Virus record (IMG/VR): IMGVR_UViG_3300048549_000187
Location: 1-28,538 of that record
Strand: one strand, 5' to 3'
Length of the DNA: 28,538 nucleotides
Source of the DNA: a virus
Below, one piece after another: positions 16,488 to 22,316 of the stretch; positions within the stretch are counted from its first letter, which is position 1, and the number at the start of each line of letters is the position of its first letter. The notes beneath the pieces were generated by a model. It saw nothing but the letters and a program-made list of their open reading frames with translations, had not been told where the DNA came from and did not search any database. The translations under genes and the position numbers were made by a program.

Positions 16488-18167
16488 ATGAGTATTGAAA
16501 AGCTTAAACAACTCAAGGACTTCCGTAACTTCTTATATGTAGTTTGGAAACACTTGAACCTACCTGATCCTACTGGATTACAATATGACATTGCAGACTT
16601 CATGCAACACGGTCCTAAACGATCTGTTATCATGGCTTTCCGTGGTGTAGGTAAGTCTTGGATATGTTCTGCCTATGCTGTACATCAACTCCTCCTAGAC
16701 CCCACTAAGAACATCCTTGTTGTATCTGCTTCTAAGAACCGTGCTGATGACTTCTCCACCTTCACCTTGAAAATCATACACGACATTCCTGTTCTTCAAG
16801 GACTAATCCCTAAAAAGGATCAAAGGTTCTCTAAGATTGCCTTCGATGTTGGTCCTGCTCCAGCTGCTCACGCTCCTTCCGTTAAGTCACTAGGTATATC
16901 CTCTCAGTTAACAGGTAGCCGTGCGGACATCATCATTGCAGACGATATTGAAGTACCTAACAATTCTGCTACTCAAGGGATGCGTGATAAGCTAGATGAA
17001 CAAGTAAAAGAGTTTGAAGCTATCTTAAAGCCCTTAGACACCTCTAGGATTCTCTTTCTAGGGACACCCCAATGCGAGGACTCTATTTATAACAAACTGC
17101 GTGAGAGGGGCTATGAGGCTCGTATATGGACCTCTGAGTATCCCAGTGAAGACTTAGTACTGAAGAACTACGATAACGATATTGCTCCGTATCTTACTGA
17201 AAAGATAACAGATGAGTCGGTAGGACGATCTACAGAACCTTCTAGGTTTACTGATCTGGACCTTGAAGAAAGAAAGTTATCGTATGGTAGGACTGGGTAT
17301 GCTTTACAGTTCATGCTTAACCCTCGTCTGTCGGATGCGGATAGGTATCCTTTAAAGGTTAACGATTTAATTATAACAGATGTTGATGTAGACCTAGCTC
17401 CTGAAAAGATTATGTGGTCTTCTGATCCGTCCTTTGAAAATAAAGATATTCCTAATGTAGGTCTAGGTGGTGATAGATTTCATAAGCCCTTTAAGATTCT
17501 TGGTGATATGATTGAATATACTGGGTCTGTGTTGTCTATTGACCCTAGTGGTAGAGGTAAGGATGAAACTGGGTATGCTGTGGTTAAGATGCTTAACGGT
17601 CAACTCTTTGTTCCTGAAGCTGGTGGTCTTAAAGGTGGATACGATGAACAAACTCTTAAACAACTAGTCTACATTGCCAAGACTAATAAGGTTAACAAAA
17701 TCATTATAGAGTCTAACTTTGGTGATGGTATGTTCATGGAACTTCTTAAACCTTTGTTTATGACCTCCTATCCTTGTTCCATTGAAGAAGTAAGACATAA
17801 CAAACAAAAGGAACTTAGAATCATTGATGTCCTTGAACCTGTACTTAATCAACATAAACTGATTATTGATCCTTCTGTTGTTCAACAAGACTATAAGAGT
17901 GCTCAGTCCTATCCTATTGAACATCAAGCTAAGTATATGCTTATCTATCAACTATCAAGGATAACAAAGGATAAAGGTAGCCTTATTAACGATGATAGAT
18001 TAGATGCTCTCTCTATTGCTGTTAACTATTGGGTAGAACAAATGAATCAAGATGTTAACAATAATATTAACTATCGTAAACAGGAACTCCTGGACAAAGA
18101 ACTAACGTCCTTTGTAGATTCATTTAACAAATCTAAAGGCTCTTATAACAGTAACCTTTGGATGTGA
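16488..18167 (+). CDS. terL: Terminase large subunit (T7 gp19-like): packaging ATPase and nuclease
   Basis: The product has 559 residues (T7 gp19: 586). The ATPase domain shows Walker A FRGVGKSW (about 51-58) and Walker B ADIIIADDIE (146-155). The C-terminal RNase H-type nuclease shows SIDPSGRGKDETGYA with Asp352, IIIESNFGDG with Glu408, and NDDRLDALSIAVNYW with Asp502/503/506. It drives DNA into the procapsid and cuts concatemers. A purine-rich AGAGAGAG precedes the start. It is the last recognisable late gene, and the presumed genome end follows. Confidence 0.97.
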   Translation: MSIEKLKQLKDFRNFLYVVWKHLNLPDPTGLQYDIADFMQHGPKRSVIMAFRGVGKSWICSAYAVHQLLLDPTKNILVVSASKNRADDFSTFTLKIIHDIPVLQGLIPKKDQRFSKIAFDVGPAPAAHAPSVKSLGISSQLTGSRADIIIADDIEVPNNSATQGMRDKLDEQVKEFEAILKPLDTSRILFLGTPQCEDSIYNKLRERGYEARIWTSEYPSEDLVLKNYDNDIAPYLTEKITDESVGRSTEPSRFTDLDLEERKLSYGRTGYALQFMLNPRLSDADRYPLKVNDLIITDVDVDLAPEKIMWSSDPSFENKDIPNVGLGGDRFHKPFKILGDMIEYTGSVLSIDPSGRGKDETGYAVVKMLNGQLFVPEAGGLKGGYDEQTLKQLVYIAKTNKVNKIIIESNFGDGMFMELLKPLFMTSYPCSIEEVRHNKQKELRIIDVLEPVLNQHKLIIDPSVVQQDYKSAQSYPIEHQAKYMLIYQLSRITKDKGSLINDDRLDALSIAVNYWVEQMNQDVNNNINYRKQELLDKELTSFVDSFNKSKGSYNSNLWM

Positions 18168-18228
18168 TTAATATAGGTGCTTCGGTAGTTAGTTTAAATA
18201 CATATCTTTACAGATACTACTTTTAAAA

Positions 18229-18254
18229 GAGGGTCGACCCTGACGAAGACCCTC
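18229..18254 (+). terminator. Hairpin downstream of the terminase gene
   Basis: GAGGGTC at 18229-18235 pairs perfectly with GACCCTC at 18248-18254 around a 12-base loop. The left part also contains the self-complementary GGGTCGACCC (18231-18240). There is no T-run, only CCTCCTTTAAG after it, so it is either a late terminator for the phage polymerase or a structure used in end processing. Confidence 0.5.
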
Positions 18255-18441
18255 CCTCCTTTAAGAACTTCTTAATTAAATATATGTTAAAAGAAAGATA
18301 CTATTGGTCTTTAGACACACCTAGCCTTAAAAAGTTTTTAATATAAGGGTAAGTTAAAGAAGGTCTTTGTCTTGGTCTTTACTTTAAAAGGTAAGAAGGA
18401 GAAGAACGAAGTATCGACTTCTTGTTAAGGTTACTTTAAAG

Positions 18442-18474
18442 TAGTCTTTAAAAGATAGTCTTTAAAGAAAGACT
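18442..18474 (+). repeat. Tandem TAGTCTTTAAA repeat ending in a hairpin
   Basis: TAGTCTTTAAAAGA (18442-18455) is followed directly by TAGTCTTTAAAGA (18456-18468). The second copy continues into AAAGACT (18468-18474), which pairs with AGTCTTT (18457-18463) around a 4-base AAAG loop, giving a 7-pair stem. A related ACTTTAAAGTAG precedes the pair. Confidence 0.75.
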
Positions 18475-18538
18475 CCTTATAAGTTATAGATAACATTATA
18501 AACGATTTTCAGATTTGTAAAGCCTTAAATTTTAAGAT

Positions 18539-18739
18539 ATGGACATAGATACTCAGACAGACTTGCTAACCAACGACTTATGTAATTTAATAAATCGTTA
18601 TAAAGGGGAGTTCGATTTGAACGACCAAACAATCTTAGGTGTCCTGGAGTTCGTTAAATACGACATATTAGCTACCAGTGTCATCCTACTAGAGCTAGAA
18701 GAAGATGAGGAGGAGGACGATGAAGACAGTACCTGCTAA
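18539..18739 (+). CDS. Small acidic protein of unknown function
   Basis: The product has 66 residues. It starts MDIDTQTDLLTNDLCNLINR, has a helical middle, and ends in an acidic run (ELEEDEEEDDEDSTC). It stands alone between the repeat region after the terminase and the next hairpin, like T7 gene 19.5 after gene 19, although I see no sequence likeness. Its acidic tail suggests a DNA-mimic or protein-binding role, which is a guess. The ribosome site is poor (TTTTAAG just before the ATG). Confidence 0.55.
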   Translation: MDIDTQTDLLTNDLCNLINRYKGEFDLNDQTILGVLEFVKYDILATSVILLELEEDEEEDDEDSTC

Positions 18740-18781
18740 CTCTTTAGACAAAACTATATTGGATTTTTGGTAGAAAAATTT

Positions 18782-18822
18782 GAGGGGCTTACGCTATATA
18801 CGCGAACGGAAAAAACCCCCTC
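18782..18822 (+). terminator. Long-loop hairpin after the 66-residue ORF
   Basis: GAGGGG at 18782-18787 pairs with CCCCTC at 18817-18822. The stem extends by two outer pairs (TT with GA, one of them G-U). The loop is 29 bases. No T-run follows. It could end late transcription at the right end of the genome. Alternative pairing with CACCCTC at 18826-18832 is also possible. Confidence 0.4.
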
Positions 18823-18879
18823 GACACCCTCTAAAATTACACTGTGGGGTGGGGTACTGTTAAAATTCTTTTCATAACT

Positions 18880-18894
18880 TGTTGATTATCAACA
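18880..18894 (+). promoter_or_regulatory. Perfect 15-base dyad TGTTGAT-T-ATCAACA
   Basis: Seven bases on each side of a single T are perfectly complementary, an operator-like symmetric site. ATCAAC recurs at 18932 and 18980, about 44 and 48 bases apart. It may bind a phage or host regulator, or an initiator. Confidence 0.5.
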
Positions 18895-19070
18895 CCGTTC
18901 GTACAATACACATTATGTCTAATTGCTGGTAATCAACGACTTAGGGAATATTGGAGCTATGTTATAGTACTTAACGCAAATCAACAAATTGACAGGGTTA
19001 TTTGCGATTACTTGCTATTGATAATCTGTTATCATTTGTAAATTTGTATTTTTTACTTTGTTTATTTCCA

Positions 19071-19094
19071 TGATGTCATGACATCTTGACGTCA
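19071..19094 (+). promoter_or_regulatory. Three contiguous TGAYGTCA-like octamers overlapping the early promoter
   Basis: TGATGTCA, TGACATCT and TGACGTCA follow each other without gaps. The first two form the perfect 14-base palindrome GATGTCATGACATC (19072-19085) and the third is itself a palindrome. They overlap the -35 box of the candidate promoter at 19086. This geometry suggests an operator array for a dimeric regulator that controls early transcription. Confidence 0.55.
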
Positions 19095-19115
19095 CATTTA
19101 TTCAGATCAAATAAT
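19086..19115 (+). promoter_or_regulatory. Candidate host sigma70-type early promoter
   Basis: TTGACG (5 of 6 to consensus) at 19086-19091 and AATAAT (5 of 6) at 19110-19115 are separated by 18 bases. They read towards the first early gene at 19297. Host-type promoters at the left end are expected because the phage polymerase must first be made by host transcription. In this AT-rich region other weak matches exist, e.g. TTGAAA-17-TTTGAT near 19210, and TAAATTTG at 19039 resembling a Bacteroidota -7 box. Confidence 0.45.
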
Positions 19116-19296
19116 TTCAATAATTTCTTTTAATCTCATTTCATCAATAATTCTATAAAACTTTTTTTAATTTTTTTCTATTAAGTAAAATCAATGACTT
19201 ACAAAAAACTTGAAAATAAAATCTTTACAGTTTTTGATATTTTTGATTTAAAGATCATCATATTTATTTTAACCAATAACCAATAATAAAAACATT

Positions 19297-19599
19297 ATGA
19301 AAATTATAACAAATAATCACTTCAAAGAAATACTATCCTTCTTTGATCTTACTGAAAAAGAGCAAAACGAAATCAAAGATAATTACGACACAATCGAGGA
19401 GAGTTCATTCTTTCGATATCGTGGACAAGTTTATGATTTGAATGAATTCATGCGTGTCAATGATTCTTTAAATGGACAAGGTCAAAACCATGAGATGTAC
19501 GGTTGGGATGGGTATCATAATGAGTCCTTCTTTTCTTCTGTACTGGTCAAATACTCATCTTGTAATGAGGGCGTGAAGGTTGGGTTGGCACTTTCTTAA
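19297..19599 (+). CDS. Early protein of unknown function (WDGY/SFFSSVLVKY motif)
   Basis: The product has 100 residues. Visible features are a helical N-terminus, FFRYRGQVYDLNEFMRV in the middle, and WDGYHNESFFSSVLVKYSS with EGVKVGLAL at the end. The pattern YDLNEFM ... W-G-[YI]-x-S-x-FS-VLV resembles small hypothetical proteins I associate with plasmids and phages, but I cannot name a family. It is the first gene after the early promoter region, a place where phages put host-takeover or anti-defence proteins. The leader is AATAATAAAAACATT with no Shine-Dalgarno. Confidence 0.75.
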   Translation: MKIITNNHFKEILSFFDLTEKEQNEIKDNYDTIEESSFFRYRGQVYDLNEFMRVNDSLNGQGQNHEMYGWDGYHNESFFSSVLVKYSSCNEGVKVGLALS

Positions 19600-19629
19600 T
19601 CAATTAAATCAAATAGAAAAAACAATATC

Positions 19630-19863
19630 ATGAACACAGAAAATAACTACAATGGATGGACTAACAGATCAACTTGGCTTATCAACTTATGGATCGAGCC
19701 ACACACACAATCAGATATCGACTGGATAAAAGACGAGCTTGAGGAAAAAGTTGATAACTTATCTAATAGCGAATGTGTAACCGATAAGATACTGGCTGAC
19801 ATGATTGACTTACAGGACGTTAATTGGGATGAACTAAAAGAGCACATTGAGACCGAAGATTAA
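19630..19863 (+). CDS. Small early protein of the YNGWTNxxTWLxNLW family (DUF7249-like)
   Basis: The product has 77 residues and begins with YNGWTNRSTWLINLWIEP, then an acidic helical tail ending VNWDELKEHIETED. Proteins with the motif YNG[YW]TNxxTWLxxLW and a final (I/V)(D/N)WxEL are widespread small proteins of phages. I recall DUF7249 as the family name, and their role is unknown. The motif is clear even though the function is not. The upstream sequence AGAAAAAACAATATC is A-rich and lacks a Shine-Dalgarno. Confidence 0.8.
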   Translation: MNTENNYNGWTNRSTWLINLWIEPHTQSDIDWIKDELEEKVDNLSNSECVTDKILADMIDLQDVNWDELKEHIETED

Positions 19864-19882
19864 TAAATAACTTTTAAACACC

Positions 19883-20032
19883 ATGAAAAAACCAAACCAC
19901 CAAACATCGGACATAAAAGATATGTTCGACTCACTTAAACCGTCACGCAAAGAACAAGCGATAGTATGGCTTGTCAGTCCAGTAATTGTTCTTGCAACAT
20001 GGGCAACTCTTATCTTTATCTGTTCATTATGA
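19883..20032 (+). CDS. Small single-pass membrane protein
   Basis: ATG 19883 opens a 49-residue frame ending TGA 20030-20032. A polar, Lys-containing N-terminus (about 1-24) precedes one strong hydrophobic helix (about 25-48, AIVWLVSPVIVLATWATLIF) that runs to the C-terminus. It overlaps the next gene by ATGA, which supports both starts. It has no recognised homologue. Early phage membrane peptides often act in superinfection exclusion or host takeover, but nothing here shows it. Confidence 0.65.
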   Translation: MKKPNHQTSDIKDMFDSLKPSRKEQAIVWLVSPVIVLATWATLIFICSL

Positions 20033-20226
20033 GCGTCACAGAATACATCGAAGAACAAGCTTTTGTTTACAGAATTGTAAGTGATTACAAGGAAGTCTAC
20101 ATAGAGTGGCATCTTAAGGACTTGCCTCACCTGTTTACAGGGCGAGCGAATAGTCACGAAGAAAAGATCGAACAGTACAAATCGGTCTTAAAGGAACTAA
20201 AGAAACTAAATAAACCAAACCAATAA
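20029..20226 (+). CDS. Small early protein of unknown function
   Basis: I place the start at ATG 20029, overlapping the previous TGA by four bases. The open frame extends upstream to 19966, but that part would run over the membrane gene in another frame. The 65-residue product begins SVTEYIEEQAFVYRIVSDYK, contains VYIEWHLKDLPHLFTGRANS, and ends with a Lys-rich helix. It is not recognised. Confidence 0.7.
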   Translation: MSVTEYIEEQAFVYRIVSDYKEVYIEWHLKDLPHLFTGRANSHEEKIEQYKSVLKELKKLNKPNQ

Positions 20227-20232
20227 AACCAA

Positions 20233-20442
20233 ATGACTATAAAAGAAATAAAAGAATATGAAAAGTTAGAACAAAGAAACTTACAGCTATTTAACTGGCT
20301 CAACGAATCTCAAATTGAAAACGCTAATATGCGTGACCGACTGGAGGAATTAGGAGAATTAGATGATTTGATTGAGGATGGATCGATAAAAGATTTATTC
20401 ACTTCATTTCAAGAACAAACAAAAAGAAACCAAACCAAATGA
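20233..20442 (+). CDS. Small coiled-coil early protein
   Basis: The product has 69 residues, almost entirely charged helix with heptad-like Leu spacing (KLEQRNLQLFNWLNESQIEN), then an acidic LEELGELDDLIEDGS. It is followed by an ATGA overlap with the next gene. No family is recognised. The composition suggests a dimeric partner-binding protein. Confidence 0.68.
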   Translation: MTIKEIKEYEKLEQRNLQLFNWLNESQIENANMRDRLEELGELDDLIEDGSIKDLFTSFQEQTKRNQTK

Positions 20443-20645
20443 AAAAATTAAGAAAGAAAAGAACTACAATTAAAAAGTACGGCTTGTACGCTGAGAGTAA
20501 GAGCTTAAAAGGTGTTACTGAAAAGCGACAGATAAGCACCATAGAAACCAGAGAAGGTATTGAGGAAGCTAACAGGACAGGTAGAGACTTGTCTAAAATG
20601 CTAGGGATGAAATTCTTACACGCCAGGGAACTAATAAAACAATGA
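20439..20645 (+). CDS. Small basic early protein, unknown
   Basis: The product has 68 residues. The N-terminus is very basic (KKLRKKRTTIKKYG) and the C-terminal half is helical, ending KMLGMKFLHARELIKQ. It could bind nucleic acid. Start and stop both overlap neighbours by ATGA, indicating a tightly coupled operon. Confidence 0.68.
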   Translation: MKKLRKKRTTIKKYGLYAESKSLKGVTEKRQISTIETREGIEEANRTGRDLSKMLGMKFLHARELIKQ

Positions 20646-20824
20646 GAGATACCCTAAAAGAAGAATTAACTAGATTAGTTAAGAATGAATCATTCAATAT
20701 TCAATATGCTAATGAGATATTAGAATTGTATGATGATGAAATTAATGATACGAGCGAGTTCACTGCATACGATAAAGCCATGCAAGATATTGATAACGTA
20801 AAAAATGGAGAGTGGGATTTATGA
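20642..20824 (+). CDS. Small acidic early protein, unknown
   Basis: The product has 60 residues, is acidic and helical (ANEILELYDDEINDTSEF), and ends NGEWDL. Its last codons contain the GGAG ribosome site of the methyltransferase gene, with which it overlaps by ATGA. No family is recognised. Confidence 0.65.
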   Translation: MRDTLKEELTRLVKNESFNIQYANEILELYDDEINDTSEFTAYDKAMQDIDNVKNGEWDL

Positions 20825-21714
20825 AAATAGATATAAAACTAGATAATGTACTCTCGTTATTTGATGGAATGTCATGTGGTCAATTAGCTTTAGATACTTT
20901 AGGTGTAAAGGTAGGTAATTACTTTGCCAGTGAGATTGATTCACACGCTATGCAGATAGCTAAAAAGAATTACCCAAACACTAAACATATTGGTTCTGTC
21001 TTGGATGTAAAAGGCAGTGACTTGCCCAGGATAGACTTATTAATTGGAGGTAGTCCTTGTCAATCTTTCTCAAACGCTGGTGATGGCAGTGGCATGGATG
21101 GAAAGAGTAAATTGTTTTGGGAGTTTGTACGTGTACTGAAAGAGACCAAACCTACCTACTTCTTACTTGAAAATGTTAAGATGAAGAAGGAATGGGAGAA
21201 AATAATAACCGACACTTTAGGAGTTGAACCAATTGCTATTAATTCTCGCTTACTTACTGCACAGAATAGACCGAGACTTTACTGGACTAATATACCTAAT
21301 GTTGTACAACCTATTGACCGAGGTATTGTGTTGAAAGATATACTAGAAGATCAAGTGGATGAAAAGTTTTACCTTTCCGATAAAGCTATTGATTATATGT
21401 CACGATTACGTAACGGAAAACCTCGTTGGGAATACCACACTAATCCGTTAGATGGTAAGAGTGCTTGTTTAACTGCTAATATGTTTAAAGGTGTACCTTA
21501 TGGAGTCATAAAGGAAAAGATGAGAAGACTCACACCTATTGAATGCGAACGCTTACAAAGTGTACCCGATAACTATACTGAAGGAGTAAGTAATACCCAA
21601 CGATATAAAATGCTAGGTAATGGATGGACTATAGATGTTATCACTCACATTTTAAAAGAGATGAGACACGCACCAGTGAAAACAACAACAAACAAACAAC
21701 TAATATTATTATGA
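20821..21714 (+). CDS. C5-cytosine DNA methyltransferase (Dcm/DNMT-like), solitary
   Basis: I prefer ATG 20821 (297 residues) over the upstream GTG at 20812, because GGAGAG at 20807 is well spaced and ATGA overlap is the local habit. Motif I is LSLFDGMSCG (11-20), motif IV is GGSPCQSFS with catalytic Cys80, motif VI is LLENVKM (Glu117), motif VIII is AQNRPRLYW (147-155), and motif X is RYKMLGNGW (261-269). The target-recognition part is short. The INSRLLTAQNRPRLYWTNIP segment resembles DNMT3-like and other phage enzymes. It would methylate cytosine C5 in a sequence I cannot predict. No cognate endonuclease is encoded nearby, so protection of phage DNA from host restriction is the likely role. 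It lies in the early operon just before the RNA polymerase. Confidence 0.93.
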   Translation: MKIDIKLDNVLSLFDGMSCGQLALDTLGVKVGNYFASEIDSHAMQIAKKNYPNTKHIGSVLDVKGSDLPRIDLLIGGSPCQSFSNAGDGSGMDGKSKLFWEFVRVLKETKPTYFLLENVKMKKEWEKIITDTLGVEPIAINSRLLTAQNRPRLYWTNIPNVVQPIDRGIVLKDILEDQVDEKFYLSDKAIDYMSRLRNGKPRWEYHTNPLDGKSACLTANMFKGVPYGVIKEKMRRLTPIECERLQSVPDNYTEGVSNTQRYKMLGNGWTIDVITHILKEMRHAPVKTTTNKQLILL

Positions 21715-21782
21715 GCTTAGAAATGTTACTAATGTTCATGCTTATATTCTTGCTGAGTCTTGGATTCTTATATACAGACTGA
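21711..21782 (+). CDS. 23-residue membrane micropeptide
   Basis: ATG 21711 overlaps the methyltransferase stop by ATGA and the frame ends at TGA 21780-21782. The peptide is almost wholly hydrophobic (EMLLMFMLIFLLSLGFLY), one transmembrane helix with a short acidic end (TD). The overlap on its left and the immediate start of the next gene on its right (GTG 21784) support translation. Its function is unknown. It is too short for a routine gene finder. Confidence 0.5.
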   Translation: MSLEMLLMFMLIFLLSLGFLYTD

Positions 21783-21783
21783 A

Positions 21784-22008
21784 GTGAATTACAGTATAAT
21801 AGAAGGATGCATTAGACAAACCATGAGAACAGAGATAACACCTAAAGATTTTAAATATATAAACCAACCTAGAAACATGATAGAAGAAACCATGCACTTT
21901 ATTATGACCGAGCACTTTAAAGGAGTGCTTGACCCCGAACATAAATACTTTGAACTGTACCTGTCCTTACAAAAACTACTGGAGGAATATAACAATGATG
22001 GAAAATAA
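21784..22008 (+). CDS. Small early protein of unknown function
   Basis: The frame could start at TTG 21760, GTG 21784 or ATG 21823. I list GTG 21784 because it follows the micropeptide stop by one base; the ATG at 21823 has GAAGG about 15 bases upstream and is also possible. The product (74 residues from GTG) has TPKDFKYINQPRNMIEETMH and FELYLSLQKLLEEYNNDGK. It is helical, with no recognised family. Confidence 0.6.
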   Translation: MNYSIIEGCIRQTMRTEITPKDFKYINQPRNMIEETMHFIMTEHFKGVLDPEHKYFELYLSLQKLLEEYNNDGK

Positions 22009-22108
22009 ATACTGGCACGAATTTGAACCCGAAGAAGAGGAAGGAGAAGAACTTGATGCAATGACATTAGCGAAAGCCAAGAAAGAGGAGGAGGAAATAG
22101 ATGAGTAG
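21995..22108 (+). CDS. Small very acidic protein
   Basis: GGAGGA at 21981-21986 is correctly spaced for ATG 21995; a second in-frame ATG follows at 21998. The frame of 37 residues ends TAG 22106-22108. It reads MENKYWHEFEPEEEEGEELD then a Lys/Glu helix. Nearly half of the residues are Asp or Glu. Small acidic early phage proteins often mimic DNA to block host nucleases or polymerase, which is only a suggestion here. It overlaps both neighbours. Confidence 0.6.
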   Translation: MMENKYWHEFEPEEEEGEELDAMTLAKAKKEEEEIDE

Positions 22109-22316
22109 TGATGAAGATTTTGATGAAGTGTATTACACTACCAGAGAGTTTGAATTGGAAGTAAAGAAAAAGTTTGAACTGTTTTGGATGAATAACCAAC
22201 TAGGATATGATGAGGTTGGACGATTGATACGAACAGATATACCAAGAAGAAAACCAAAGGAATGGAGAGAGTTCGTGTGGGGTTCTATCAAAAATAGAAA
22301 GATTAAAAGTGAGTAA
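22101..22316 (+). CDS. Small protein preceding the RNA polymerase, unknown
   Basis: The product has 71 residues: an acidic start (SSDEDFDEVYYTTREFELE) followed by a basic second half rich in Arg/Trp (RRKPKEWREFVWGSIKNRK). GGAGGAGG lies eight bases before the ATG, the strongest Shine-Dalgarno in the window, although it also encodes Glu codons of the previous gene. The stop overlaps the RNA polymerase start by eight bases, so it may couple polymerase translation. Confidence 0.7.
   Translation: MSSDEDFDEVYYTTREFELEVKKKFELFWMNNQLGYDEVGRLIRTDIPRRKPKEWREFVWGSIKNRKIKSE

Larger units (their letters stand above)
18168..18538 (+). other. Non-coding region after the terminase: hairpin and short repeats, likely near the genome end
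   Basis: There is no credible gene in this 371-base stretch. It contains the GAGGGTC hairpin at 18229-18254 and then an array of short related motifs: GGTCTTT at 18306, 18362 and 18374, and CTTTAAA at 18382, 18434, 18446 and 18460. T7 has arrays of short CCTAAAG-like repeats beside its terminal repeats, so this may be the equivalent. With joined ends only one copy of a terminal repeat is visible, and its limits cannot be read here. Confidence 0.6.
18740..19296 (+). other. Long non-coding region before the early genes: hairpin, dyads, candidate host promoter
   Basis: There is no credible gene in 557 bases. From left to right it contains a GAGGGG/CCCCTC hairpin (18782-18822), a perfect 15-base dyad (18880-18894), the inverted repeat CGCAAAT/ATTTGCG (18975-19006), TGATAA/TTATCA (19019-19034), three contiguous TGAYGTCA-like octamers (19071-19094), a sigma70-like promoter (19086-19115) and a very AT-rich stretch with T-runs up to the first early gene. 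This is where the left physical end, host promoters and possibly an origin should lie. Confidence 0.7.

Noticed and set aside
18306-18474. Short repeats as a CRISPR array
   Set aside because: Units are only 7-14 bases, spacing is irregular and there are no uniform spacers.
18989-19017. Perfect TTGACA as a -35 box
   Set aside because: No acceptable -10 box at 16-18 bases (TTGCTA or TGCTAT only), and the site lies in the loop of the CGCAAAT inverted repeat.
18168-19296. Integration site or tRNA gene in the long non-coding region
   Set aside because: No cloverleaf or CCA-ending tRNA part is seen and no integrase gene occurs in the window.
19966-20028. Upstream extension of the 65-residue early protein
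   Set aside because: It runs over the membrane protein gene, and ATG 20029 gives the ATGA overlap typical of this operon.
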